Assembly: GCA_017440965.1 (NCBI GenBank)
Contig: JAFSGH010000045.1
Location: 1 to 54,747, forward strand
DNA length: 54,747 nucleotides
Direction: 5' to 3'
Origin: Clostridia bacterium
GTDB lineage: Bacteria > Bacillota > Clostridia > Oscillospirales > Acutalibacteraceae
Below are positions 26,309 through 34,251 of this stretch, piece after piece. The notes under the pieces were generated by a model. The model was not told where the DNA came from and ran no database searches. It was given only the letters and a program-made list of their open reading frames with translations. Made by a program: the position numbers and the translations under genes. Numbering within the stretch: the stretch's first letter is position 1; each line of letters opens with the position of its first letter.

Positions 26309-27736
26309 TCAAAAAACACCGAGTATTTTTTTAACCAGCTTTTCATCGCTGAAGAATTTTCGTTCAGCTCCCTCAAGCTGATATTCCTCATGGCCCTTTC
26401 CGGCAATAAGCACAGTATCGGAAGAGGAAGCCTCACTCAGGGCATATTCAACAGCCGTTTTTCTGTCGGGGATCATTTCATAAGAATATCCCTTGGGCAC
26501 ACCTGCCGAAATGTCATTCATTATCAATTCGGGAGCTTCATTTCTCGGATTATCCGAGGTAATTATAAGCCTGTCAGCAAGAGACGATGCCGCCGCACCC
26601 ATCTTCGGCCGTTTTTCTTTATCTCTGTTACCGCCGCAGCCAAAAACACATATAAGCCTTCCTCTTGTACGGCTCTTAAGAGCACGAAGCACCTCATAAA
26701 GAGCCTCGGGAGTATGAGCGAAATCGATATATACCGTCTTCTTTTCCGAGGAGATCCTCTGTAGCCTTCCCTTTACAGAAGGTAGATCTCTCAGCGCATT
26801 CTGAGCTTCATCGGGAGAAATCCCGAGCACATCCGCACAGGAAAGAGCCGCAAGCGTATTATAAGCGGAGAGCTCTCCTATTCCGTCACACTGAAAACGG
26901 TATACACCGTCATTTTTCAGAAGAATATACGAAAGACCGTCATCAGTGAATCTGAGATTTTTTGCCATATAATCGGCATATTTTCCTTTCAGAGAATAAG
27001 TGTATGTCTTCCCTTTTGAGGCAGCCTCAAAAAGCTCCGAATACATATCATCTGCATTGATAACGGTCCTGTCCGAAAGTCCCGCAAGGATCGCCTTTGC
27101 CTCTGCATATTTCCGGACGCTTTTGTGATAATCGAGATGATCGCTTCCCACATTGGTAAAAACTCCCGCTTCAAAGCGTATAGGCTCCGCTCTTTTCTGA
27201 GAAAGAGCCTGAGAGGATATTTCCGCAATGCAGTATTCGGTACCGACTTCTGAAAGCTTATCAAGCTCCCTGAAAAGAATCTCAGGCAAGGGAGTGGTAT
27301 ACCCCGTTTCGCTTTCATAACCGTCACATCTGCTGCCGAGAGTACCTATTACGGAGCATTTTCTTTTGCAATGGGCAAAAATTGCTCTCAGATACTCGGC
27401 AGTTGTTGTCTTTCCGTTTGTGCCGGTTATTCCTATCATTTTCATTTTGTTCTGAGGATGCCCGTAAAAAGCACTGCACAAAAAGCTCAGAGCTCTTCTT
27501 GCATCCCCGACTCTTATGACCTTATCCCCCTCTGACACACTGTCGGAAATAACAGCCGCCGCACCCGAGGACAACGCCTTTCCAATTAATTCATTACCGT
27601 CAAAATCCTTACCTCTGACCGCAACGAACAGACTTCCCTTTTTTACTTTTTCCGCTTTCTCGGTAACGGATACGATATCGGCAGTGCCGACCGTATTTTC
27701 CGCACCGATCTCATTTAATAACAGTTGAAGATTCAA
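26309..27736 (-). CDS. murE: UDP-MurNAc-L-Ala-D-Glu:meso-DAP ligase MurE
   Basis: This ATP-dependent ligase adds the third stem-peptide residue. It has 475 residues in three domains. The P-loop is GITGTNGKTTTAEYL near 108. The DNPR motif near 395 is the signature of meso-diaminopimelate-adding enzymes, so the cell wall is predicted to be of the DAP type. The start codon is TTG, supported by GGAGGT six bases ahead and no nearer ATG. mraY follows 15 bases later, where many relatives have murF first. Confidence 0.94.
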   Translation of the reverse strand: MNLQLLLNEIGAENTVGTADIVSVTEKAEKVKKGSLFVAVRGKDFDGNELIGKALSSGAAAVISDSVSEGDKVIRVGDARRALSFLCSAFYGHPQNKMKMIGITGTNGKTTTAEYLRAIFAHCKRKCSVIGTLGSRCDGYESETGYTTPLPEILFRELDKLSEVGTEYCIAEISSQALSQKRAEPIRFEAGVFTNVGSDHLDYHKSVRKYAEAKAILAGLSDRTVINADDMYSELFEAASKGKTYTYSLKGKYADYMAKNLRFTDDGLSYILLKNDGVYRFQCDGIGELSAYNTLAALSCADVLGISPDEAQNALRDLPSVKGRLQRISSEKKTVYIDFAHTPEALYEVLRALKSRTRGRLICVFGCGGNRDKEKRPKMGAAASSLADRLIITSDNPRNEAPELIMNDISAGVPKGYSYEMIPDRKTAVEYALSEASSSDTVLIAGKGHEEYQLEGAERKFFSDEKLVKKILGVF

Positions 27737-27789
27737 AACAATACCTCCGAAAAGCTTTAGTATTATTCTTCCTCTTTCTTCCGCATCCT

Positions 27790-30033
27790 TTAGTCTGAAA
27801 TACCGCTGGTCTTGAAGTAGACCGTAATTACACTGCCCATTTCAAGCTCAGTACCCTCACGGTACTCCTGCTTATAAGCTACCACCGAGCTTGTGCTGAA
27901 TGCACTGCCCGATATTTTGATATTGAATCCCCTGCTTACGGCAAGCTGATTTGCCTGAGCCACGGTAAGCCCCTCAAAATTCGGAACTACTGCTGTCTCT
28001 TCAGGGAGATTTTCCTGAGTATAAAGAACTATCACACCGTTTTTGGGAGTAGTTCTGCCTGCCTCGGGAGACTGAGCAATTATCTCATCTCCGTCACCGA
28101 CTATTCTGTAGGTATGCTTTGTTCTGCCAAGCTCAGCCTTTGCAGCCGTAAGCGAAAGACCTACAAGGTCGGGAGCAGGCGAAGAAAGCTTTGCAAGCTC
28201 CTCATCGGTATATGAAGGCTCTATTCCGAGATACGGAAGCACCTTTTCAAATACCTCTCCTGCAACGGGAGCGGCGATGTCACCGCCCGAATATCTTGCT
28301 CCGCCGGGAGCATCGATTACGATTACAACGGTCACCTCGGGATCATCGCAGGGAGCAAAGCCCGCAAAGGATGCGATATACTTTTTCTCCTCTACACCGG
28401 TCTTTTCACTGGTACCGGTCTTTCCCGCAACATGGTAGCCTGACACATAAGCATTTGAGCCCGTGCCTCTCTTTACGACCTCCTCCATATAGGAAGCAAC
28501 GGTTGAAGCCGTAGTCTCGGAAACCACCTGTCTTTTTACTAAAGGCTCGGTCTCACTTATGGTATTTCCCGAATCATCCACAGTTTTCTCCACAATAAAA
28601 GGCTTCATAAGCTTTCCGTCGTTGCCTATTGCACTGACGGCAGTTGCGACCTGCATGGGAGTCACCTGATTTGACTGTCCGAAAGAAACACTGACAAGGT
28701 TAGAATTTGTAAAGGACACCTCAGGCGAATGATATGTAACACCTGCAACGGGAGTGCCTTCACCGGGGAGATCTATACCCGTTTTTTCGGTAAAGCCGAA
28801 GGCATCAAAATACTTATAGAATAATGAGATACCCATCCTCTGTCCCACATATACGGAGAAGGTATTACAGGAATTGACAAGAAGTGTAAGAGGTGTTTCA
28901 ACGCCGTGGCCTATGGGATTATAGTCCTTTACGTGTCTGTCGCCGACGGTTATCGTACCGTGGCAGGTGTAAGAGGTATTTTCGTTAATTACACCCTCTT
29001 CAAGAGCACCTGCAACAAGAAATACCTTATAAACAGAGCCGGGATAGTAAAAGTCCGCAACAGCCTTATTCTTCCACTGGGAGAATCTTGCATCGGAGAT
29101 CACTTTGTTCTTTTCCTCTTCATCCGTGATCTCTGCGATCATATCAAGAGTCTTCTGATCGGAGATGGTAAAGGGATCGTTGGGATCGTAGTCGGGAACA
29201 TTGCACATTCCCAGCACCGCTCCCGTTTTTGTATTCATTACCACACCGTAAACATTTTCAGCCGCATTATCCTGAAGCGCTGTAATGCAGGCGTTTCTCA
29301 ATATAGTCTGAATTTCATTATCAAGCGTCAGGACAAAGTTTTCACCGTTTACGGGATCGTACATTATCTTATTTCCGCTTTCAAGCTCATAAGAAAGACC
29401 GTCCTGAAGCGTAAACACCTTTCCGTCAACACCCGTAAGCTTGTCATCATAAAAATATTCAAGTCCGTAAAGACCGTAACCGTCATCACCGGTAAAGCCG
29501 ATAACAGTGGAGCAGAGAGTTCCGCCGGGATAATATCTCTTTGTATCGGGATCGTTAAAAATAACATTTGTTATCTTCTTTTCCCTTGCATATGCCATAA
29601 TGGCAGTCTTTTCGTTATATTCGACCTCACTTTTTATCTTAAGATATCTGTATGAGCCCTTGCTCACGATATCCTGTCTGAGCTTATCCTCATCCGCACC
29701 GAGGATATCAACGAGACCTCTTACTACATCCTCACGGTTATCGTCCGTTATTTTTGAGGGATTTATATAAACAAGCCATACGGATGCGGTCTGCGCAAGC
29801 ACATTCATATTACTGTCATAGACCGTTCCTCTTGAGGAAGCAATAGTTGAATCGCTGTACTGCTGCTCTTCTGCTATGCGTCTGTATTCCTCACCCTTGA
29901 TTATTGTAAGATAACCCAGTCTTCCCACAAGAGCTATCAGCAGCAAAAAGGCAAAAACACATAAAAGCACCACACCTCTTTTGGCTGAAAGGGATGTTCT
30001 TTTCATATCATCTTTATTAACTGACAAGTGCAT
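27790..30033 (-). CDS. Class B PBP with PASTA domains (FtsI/SpoVD-like)
   Basis: This D,D-transpeptidase crosslinks septal or sporulation peptidoglycan. It has 747 residues: a short cytoplasmic start, one membrane helix (VVLLCVFAFLLLIALVGRLG), a dimerisation domain, and a transpeptidase domain. The SxxK motif is GSVYKVF near 340, SxN is NSCNTF near 390, and KTG is AGKTGTSEK near 545. Two C-terminal PASTA domains (about 610-680 and 685-745) are typical of SpoVD and Gram-positive PBP2x. An in-frame TTG exists 33 bases upstream, but the ATG at 30033 has GGGAG close by. A terminator-like hairpin lies just upstream, so its level may be set separately. Confidence 0.93.
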   Translation of the reverse strand: MHLSVNKDDMKRTSLSAKRGVVLLCVFAFLLLIALVGRLGYLTIIKGEEYRRIAEEQQYSDSTIASSRGTVYDSNMNVLAQTASVWLVYINPSKITDDNREDVVRGLVDILGADEDKLRQDIVSKGSYRYLKIKSEVEYNEKTAIMAYAREKKITNVIFNDPDTKRYYPGGTLCSTVIGFTGDDGYGLYGLEYFYDDKLTGVDGKVFTLQDGLSYELESGNKIMYDPVNGENFVLTLDNEIQTILRNACITALQDNAAENVYGVVMNTKTGAVLGMCNVPDYDPNDPFTISDQKTLDMIAEITDEEEKNKVISDARFSQWKNKAVADFYYPGSVYKVFLVAGALEEGVINENTSYTCHGTITVGDRHVKDYNPIGHGVETPLTLLVNSCNTFSVYVGQRMGISLFYKYFDAFGFTEKTGIDLPGEGTPVAGVTYHSPEVSFTNSNLVSVSFGQSNQVTPMQVATAVSAIGNDGKLMKPFIVEKTVDDSGNTISETEPLVKRQVVSETTASTVASYMEEVVKRGTGSNAYVSGYHVAGKTGTSEKTGVEEKKYIASFAGFAPCDDPEVTVVIVIDAPGGARYSGGDIAAPVAGEVFEKVLPYLGIEPSYTDEELAKLSSPAPDLVGLSLTAAKAELGRTKHTYRIVGDGDEIIAQSPEAGRTTPKNGVIVLYTQENLPEETAVVPNFEGLTVAQANQLAVSRGFNIKISGSAFSTSSVVAYKQEYREGTELEMGSVITVYFKTSGISD

Positions 30034-30064
30034 TCTCTCCCGTAATTTTTTTCTTTTAAATACC

Positions 30065-30087
30065 AAAAAGGGCGAAGACCTCGCCCT
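30065..30087 (-). terminator. Hairpin with T-run inside the dcw operon
   Basis: A 7-bp stem (30069-30075 with 30081-30087), a 5-base loop and TTTT read on the minus strand, in the 160-base gap between the ftsL-like gene and the PBP gene. No full promoter is visible between it and the PBP start, so it may act as a partial terminator or RNA-processing site. Confidence 0.6.
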
Positions 30088-30192
30088 GCCGCTTTTACCG
30101 TTTTATATGTGCGGTCAAAAACTAAAGTGACATACAATGAACTTTTCCTGCTGTTTTTATATATGCAAAAGCAAGTCAGAAGTATGCATATT

Positions 30193-30663
30193 TTAACCGC
30201 CGAATGCCGATGAAGAGTAAAGCACGGAATCCGCACCCGACAGATCAACACATTCTATCTGATAGTTTTCAACCTTTGTCATACCGAGCACATCGGTAGC
30301 ATAGGTATCGATGATCGCAATTCCCGTTATACCGTTAAGCTCTGCCGTAAGACGGATATTTTCAGACTCTGCTATCTCAAGCTGAGCTTCAACCTTCTGT
30401 ATCTCACGCATAAGCTCATAATTTTCCGCACCTGCCGATATCTGCATGGATATTATTGCAAATACCGTAAGAACAAAGCAAAGCAGCCCTACGGACTTTT
30501 TAAGACCTCTCAGCTCCTGTGCTCTTAACTGCTCCTTTGTGCGGAGCTTTACCTTTTTCAGCGGCTGAGCCGTTGTCTCCTTTTCTTTTCTCTGAGGAGC
30601 CGCCGATGAATGTGTTTCAAATACTTCAAAATCAAATGTCTGTGAATACTGAGCCATCTTCAT
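30193..30663 (-). CDS. ftsL: FtsL-like division protein
   Basis: This is a small bitopic septum protein of 156 residues. It has a charged cytoplasmic start of about 65 residues with QRKEKE and many Lys. One membrane helix (VGLLCFVLTVFAIISMQIS near 67-85) is followed by a short coiled coil (about 92-120). Sequence alone does not separate FtsL from FtsB/DivIC, but the position between rsmH and a class B PBP is the usual ftsL slot. AAGGAG lies four bases before the ATG; a second ATG two codons later is also possible. Confidence 0.8.
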   Translation of the reverse strand: MKMAQYSQTFDFEVFETHSSAAPQRKEKETTAQPLKKVKLRTKEQLRAQELRGLKKSVGLLCFVLTVFAIISMQISAGAENYELMREIQKVEAQLEIAESENIRLTAELNGITGIAIIDTYATDVLGMTKVENYQIECVDLSGADSVLYSSSAFGG

Positions 30664-30782
30664 ATATCTCCTTATATGATCTTATTATCCTTATTTTATC
30701 CGATACATCTTCTGAGTACCGTCTGCACTTAAAGTCTCTTGTGCACCTGATCACATCCTGCATCTTCGCAGTCTGTACTATA

Positions 30783-31709
30783 TTACAATTTTATAACACT
30801 TCTGAGTCTCGCGCTTCTGCTTCTGGAATTCAATTCAAGCTCCTGTTCAGAGGGAGAGAGTGATTTAAAGGGCAACCTTCCCTTGGGGGTATTTCCGCAT
30901 ACGCATACGGGGAAATCCTTAGGACAGGTGCATCCCTCTGTAAAGCTTCTGAACATATTTTTCACCGCTCTGTCCTCAAGCGAGTGGAAGGTTATTATTG
31001 AAAGCACACCCTCGGGGTTCAGAAGGCTGAACATCTTTTCAATGGAAGAAGGCAGGATGCTTATTTCCTGGTTTACCGATATCCTGAGTGCCTGAAAAGA
31101 GCGGCGAGCCGGGTGTCCGCCTTCCCTTCTTGCCCGTGCAGGTATAGCATCCTTTATTGCTTCAACAAGCTGAAATGTAGTTTCAAAGGGCTGTTCCTTT
31201 CTTCTTGCCACAATAAGCCTTGCTATGCTTTTGGCAAACTTCTCTTCACCGTAGCAAAGAAGTATTCTTGCAAGCTCCTTCTCATCATATGTATTCACAA
31301 TATCGGCAGCGCTTATTCCCTGCTTGCTCATACGCATATCAAGCGGTGCATCACTGTGAAAGGAAAATCCTCTTTCGGGAGTGTCAAGCTGATGGGAGCT
31401 TACTCCGAGATCTGCAAGAATGCCGTCAAAGCCGTCAATTGCGTTTTCCTCTGCGATCTCATCAATATCCTTAAAATTCCTATTAATAATTAATACATTA
31501 TTATTGTCGGCAAATTTTTTCCTGAGATTAGCAATTGCCTCAGGATCCTGATCTATCATCACAAGCCTTCCCTTTTCGGAAAGCCTTTCAAGAATTGCAC
31601 CGGAATGACCTCCGCCGCCTGCCGTACAGTCAGCATATATTCCGTCAGGCTTTATATTCAGTGAATCGATAGTCTCATTAAAAAGAACGGGGATATGCTT
31701 AAATTCCAT
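30783..31709 (-). CDS. rsmH: 16S rRNA m4C1402 methyltransferase RsmH
   Basis: RsmH methylates N4 of C1402 in the ribosomal P site. It has 308 residues with a class I SAM fold. The SAM site is DCTAGGGGHS near 28. Conserved blocks are DLGVSSHQLD near 100, PLDMRM near 120, and RRSFQALRI near 205. FHSLEDR near 245 completes the set. It follows mraZ after 15 bases, the normal order for a dcw cluster. Confidence 0.97.
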   Translation of the reverse strand: MEFKHIPVLFNETIDSLNIKPDGIYADCTAGGGGHSGAILERLSEKGRLVMIDQDPEAIANLRKKFADNNNVLIINRNFKDIDEIAEENAIDGFDGILADLGVSSHQLDTPERGFSFHSDAPLDMRMSKQGISAADIVNTYDEKELARILLCYGEEKFAKSIARLIVARRKEQPFETTFQLVEAIKDAIPARARREGGHPARRSFQALRISVNQEISILPSSIEKMFSLLNPEGVLSIITFHSLEDRAVKNMFRSFTEGCTCPKDFPVCVCGNTPKGRLPFKSLSPSEQELELNSRSRSARLRSVIKL

Positions 31710-31724
31710 ATTGTGTACCCCCGA

Positions 31725-32153
31725 TCAATAACGAACAGGAATGAAAGCATCGTCATCATCCTCAGTCTCCTGCTGAAGATATCTTTCCTCATTCCATATT
31801 TCAAGTCTTCTGCCGGTTCCTAAAAGATACACCGTGCTTCCGAGATTCGCATAGTCAATAAATTCCGAAGGGATGGTAAATCTTCCCTGCTTGTCAAGAG
31901 AGCATCTTCTTGCCTTTTTCGCAAGCTTTCTTGCATTTTTAAGCCCCTCGGGAGTATCCGATTTTTCATTGATCTCATCAAGCATCTCATCAAAAGTCTC
32001 AGTCTGATAGATAAAAAGACATTTGCCGGGAGCTCTGAAAAGAACAAACTCAGGAGAGAGGAATTTTCTGAAATCTGACGGTATTATGATTCTGTTACCG
32101 TTTTCAAGCGTATGTTTTGACGAACCCAAAAAAGCATTACGCAAATTACTCAT
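31725..32153 (-). CDS. mraZ: Transcription regulator MraZ
   Basis: MraZ is an AbrB-like (SpoVT) ring-forming repressor of the dcw cluster, 142 residues. It has two copies of the DxxxR motif: GNRIIIPSDF near 20 and QGRFTIPSEF near 93. The listed ATG abuts AAAGGAG with no spacer. A TTG three codons later has nine bases of spacing and may be the real start; the protein would still keep the conserved FLGSSKHTL. It leads the division operon and probably represses it through the four GGAGT boxes in the leader. Confidence 0.93.
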   Translation of the reverse strand: MSNLRNAFLGSSKHTLENGNRIIIPSDFRKFLSPEFVLFRAPGKCLFIYQTETFDEMLDEINEKSDTPEGLKNARKLAKKARRCSLDKQGRFTIPSEFIDYANLGSTVYLLGTGRRLEIWNEERYLQQETEDDDDAFIPVRY

Positions 32154-32164
32154 CTCCTTTCATT

Positions 32165-32200
32165 ACTCCATTTCACTCCCGGAGCACTCCATTTCACTCC
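32165..32200 (-). promoter_or_regulatory. MraZ operator: four GGAGT(G) boxes
   Basis: Four copies of GGAGT occur on the minus strand, seen as ACTCC at 32165, 32175, 32186 and 32196 on the given strand. Spacings are 10, 11 and 10 bases. They lie between the predicted transcription start and mraZ, the position of known MraZ boxes, and the helical phasing suits an oligomeric repressor. Confidence 0.85.
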
Positions 32201-32213
32201 AAGATTTGTTTAT

Positions 32214-32242
32214 ATTATAAACGTATTAATATAAAAAATCAA
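32214..32242 (-). promoter_or_regulatory. mraZ (dcw cluster) promoter
   Basis: TTGATT (32242-32237), a 17-base spacer and a perfect TATAAT (32219-32214) read on the minus strand. Transcription would start near 32207, just before the MraZ boxes. Confidence 0.9.
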
Positions 32243-32321
32243 GCATTTTTCACATATTTTTCCGACTTTTTTAATATTTTTTTACCAAAAGATTTTTTGT
32301 GAATTTTTCGACAAAAATGTG

Positions 32322-32351
32322 TTGATTTTTCACTTAAAATTGCCATAATAT
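32322..32351 (+). promoter_or_regulatory. Promoter of small lipoprotein gene
   Basis: TTGATT (32322-32327), an 18-base spacer and TAATAT (32346-32351) lie about 60 bases before the ATG, divergent from the mraZ promoter. Confidence 0.65.
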
Positions 32352-32414
32352 GGTATCACTGTCATCAATAAACACCGACAGTTCAATTTTTACAGTTAAG
32401 GAGAAAACAGAAAA

Positions 32415-32756
32415 ATGAAAAAGCTTATTACAACAGCATTATCCCTGATCCTTCTTTCAGGCATGCTATCTTCCTGCGGTGACAAAGCAACAGGAAACAC
32501 GGACAACACAGAGGAAAATAACATATCAGCCGCCGCCGAGGCTACTGACAGCGAAAGCGCGGCAAATGTAAATTCCCTGCAGGAGACCTCCGGCGCAACA
32601 CAGGTGAACGCTACGGACGATGAAGCCTCAGAGGAAGGCACTGCCGCCGCAAGCGTCACCGAGGCAGAGGAAATAACGGTAAATGCCGCACCGTCAGACA
32701 CAGCAGAAGCCGGAGCACAGACCGACAAAGAGCAGACCTCTCAGTATTTCGGATAA
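32415..32756 (+). CDS. Small acidic lipoprotein, unknown function
   Basis: This 113-residue protein has a lipoprotein signal (MKKLITTALSLILLSGMLSS, then Cys near 21). The remainder is low-complexity and rich in Ala, Glu, Thr, Asp and Ser, with no hydrophobic core and no domain I can name. It is likely disordered and displayed outside the membrane. It has a fair promoter and stands alone between the division cluster and the pyrimidine operon. The signal peptide and ribosome site (AAGGAG) make it a real gene. Function is not known. Confidence 0.7.
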   Translation: MKKLITTALSLILLSGMLSSCGDKATGNTDNTEENNISAAAEATDSESAANVNSLQETSGATQVNATDDEASEEGTAAASVTEAEEITVNAAPSDTAEAGAQTDKEQTSQYFG

Positions 32757-32857
32757 AGGCCCCCGACTTCTGATTACATCTTTTAAACAAAAAGTCAGCT
32801 TAAAAATTGACATAAACTGTATAGACATAAAAAAAGTAATTATTATATAAAATCAAG

Positions 32858-32886
32858 TTGACAAAATCTCTTTCCCGTGATAAACT
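32858..32886 (+). promoter_or_regulatory. Promoter of pyrimidine operon
   Basis: A perfect TTGACA (32858-32863), a 17-base spacer and TAAACT (32881-32886) are present. The start would be near 32893, leaving a leader of about 120 bases before pyrC. Confidence 0.85.
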
Positions 32887-32890
32887 ATTC

Positions 32891-32975
32891 GCAGTTAAAG
32901 AAACTGTCCTGAACTGCCGACAGAACACAGAAATTTGCTGCGAAAATGCTTCAGGTGTTTTCGCTGTTGTTTTGT
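32891..32975 (+). promoter_or_regulatory. pyr operon leader with alternative hairpins
   Basis: 32891-32896 can pair with 32912-32917, and 32904-32908 with 32919-32923; the two pairings exclude each other. Further on, 32940-32946 pairs with 32958-32964 (GCGAAAA/TTTTCGC), followed by a T-rich stretch. The layout resembles a transcription attenuator, but the stems are short and no PyrR-binding consensus is evident, so the assignment is tentative. Confidence 0.35.
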
Positions 32976-33012
32976 AATGAAGGCATCGGGATTTTTTTGA
33001 AAGGATAGAATT

Positions 33013-34239
33013 ATGACAGGATCAATGAAAGCTCAGTTAATAGGTTTATCCGCGATGCCCGGTTTTGAAACCGGTGTCGGTACCTTATTCTCTGTTCTCG
33101 GCATTGATGAGAAGCTCAATGATTGCAAATATAGTGTTTTTCCCGGTTTTTGCGATGTGCATGTGCATTTTCGTGAGCCGGGTTTTTCTTATAAAGAGGA
33201 CATAAAAAGCGGCAGTCTTTCAGCTTCCGCAGGCGGCTATACGGCAGTATGCACCATGCCGAATCTCTCCCCCGTTCCCGATACGGCGGAGAATCTTAAG
33301 ATACAGACGGATGCAATAAAAGAAAAAGCGGTCATTGCCGTTTATCCGTATGCCTCCATCACAAAAGGACAAAAGGGCACGGAGCTTTCCGATATGGCCT
33401 CCTTATCCCCCGACTGCATAGCATTTTCCGATGACGGCAGAGGCGTACAGTCCGACGATATGATGAGAAGGGCAATGCTCGAAGCAAAGAGGCTGGGCAA
33501 AATAATAGCAGCTCACTGTGAGGTCAATGACCTGCTTGAGGGCGGCTATATTCATAAGGGCGAATACGCAAAGGCTCACGGACACAGAGGGATATGCTCC
33601 GAAAGTGAGTATCTTCAGATAAAAAGAGACCTTGAGCTCGTAAGAGAAACAGGCTGTAAATACCACGTGTGCCACATCTCCGCAAAGGAGAGCGTAGAGC
33701 TTATAAGACAGGCAAAAAAAGAAGGTCTGGATGTAAGCTGTGAAACAGGTCCCCACTATCTTGTAATGAACGATTCCTTCCTTCAGGAGGACGGCCGCTT
33801 CAAGATGAATCCCCCGCTTCGCGCGGAGGAGGACAGACTCGCACTCATTGAAGGAATAAAGGACGGAACTATCGATATGATAGCCACCGACCACGCACCT
33901 CACTCGGCAGAGGAAAAGTCAAAAGGACTTGAAGGCAGTGCCTTCGGTATAGTAGGACTTGAAACTGCATTTTCGGTAATGTATACGCATCTTGTAAAAA
34001 ACGGTGTCATCACCCTCGAAAGACTTATTGAGCTTATGGCAATAAATCCGAGAAAGCGTTTTTCGATCCCCTTCGATAACAGCTTTACGGTATGGGAGCT
34101 TGATAAGGAATATACCGTAGATCCCGAAAGCTTCCTTTCAATGGGCAGAGCAACACCCTTCGCGGGAGAAAAGCTCCTCGGAAAATGCCTGCTCACGGTA
34201 TATAACAACAAAATCGTATATAATCACATTGACATATAA
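33013..34239 (+). CDS. pyrC: Dihydroorotase
   Basis: This zinc amidohydrolase interconverts carbamoyl-aspartate and dihydroorotate (step 3 of UMP synthesis). It has 408 residues of the multifunctional/type I class. Metal ligands are in DVHVHFREPG near 50-60, and later in the AHCE, CHIS and IATDHAPHS blocks. The stretch before the barrel is short for the class. GAAAGGATAG precedes the ATG. It is the first gene of a seven-gene pyrimidine operon, with carB starting 12 bases later. Confidence 0.94.
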   Translation: MTGSMKAQLIGLSAMPGFETGVGTLFSVLGIDEKLNDCKYSVFPGFCDVHVHFREPGFSYKEDIKSGSLSASAGGYTAVCTMPNLSPVPDTAENLKIQTDAIKEKAVIAVYPYASITKGQKGTELSDMASLSPDCIAFSDDGRGVQSDDMMRRAMLEAKRLGKIIAAHCEVNDLLEGGYIHKGEYAKAHGHRGICSESEYLQIKRDLELVRETGCKYHVCHISAKESVELIRQAKKEGLDVSCETGPHYLVMNDSFLQEDGRFKMNPPLRAEEDRLALIEGIKDGTIDMIATDHAPHSAEEKSKGLEGSAFGIVGLETAFSVMYTHLVKNGVITLERLIELMAINPRKRFSIPFDNSFTVWELDKEYTVDPESFLSMGRATPFAGEKLLGKCLLTVYNNKIVYNHIDI

Positions 34240-34251
34240 GGAGAGAAAGTT

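Noticed and set aside
28906-29655. Plus-strand frame of 249 codons antisense to the PBP gene
   Set aside because: It lies wholly inside a well-supported penicillin-binding protein gene and shows no ribosome site or family features.
32154-32414. Replication origin in the A/T-rich divergent gap
   Set aside because: No DnaA-box cluster or origin-linked genes are visible; promoters and MraZ boxes explain the region.
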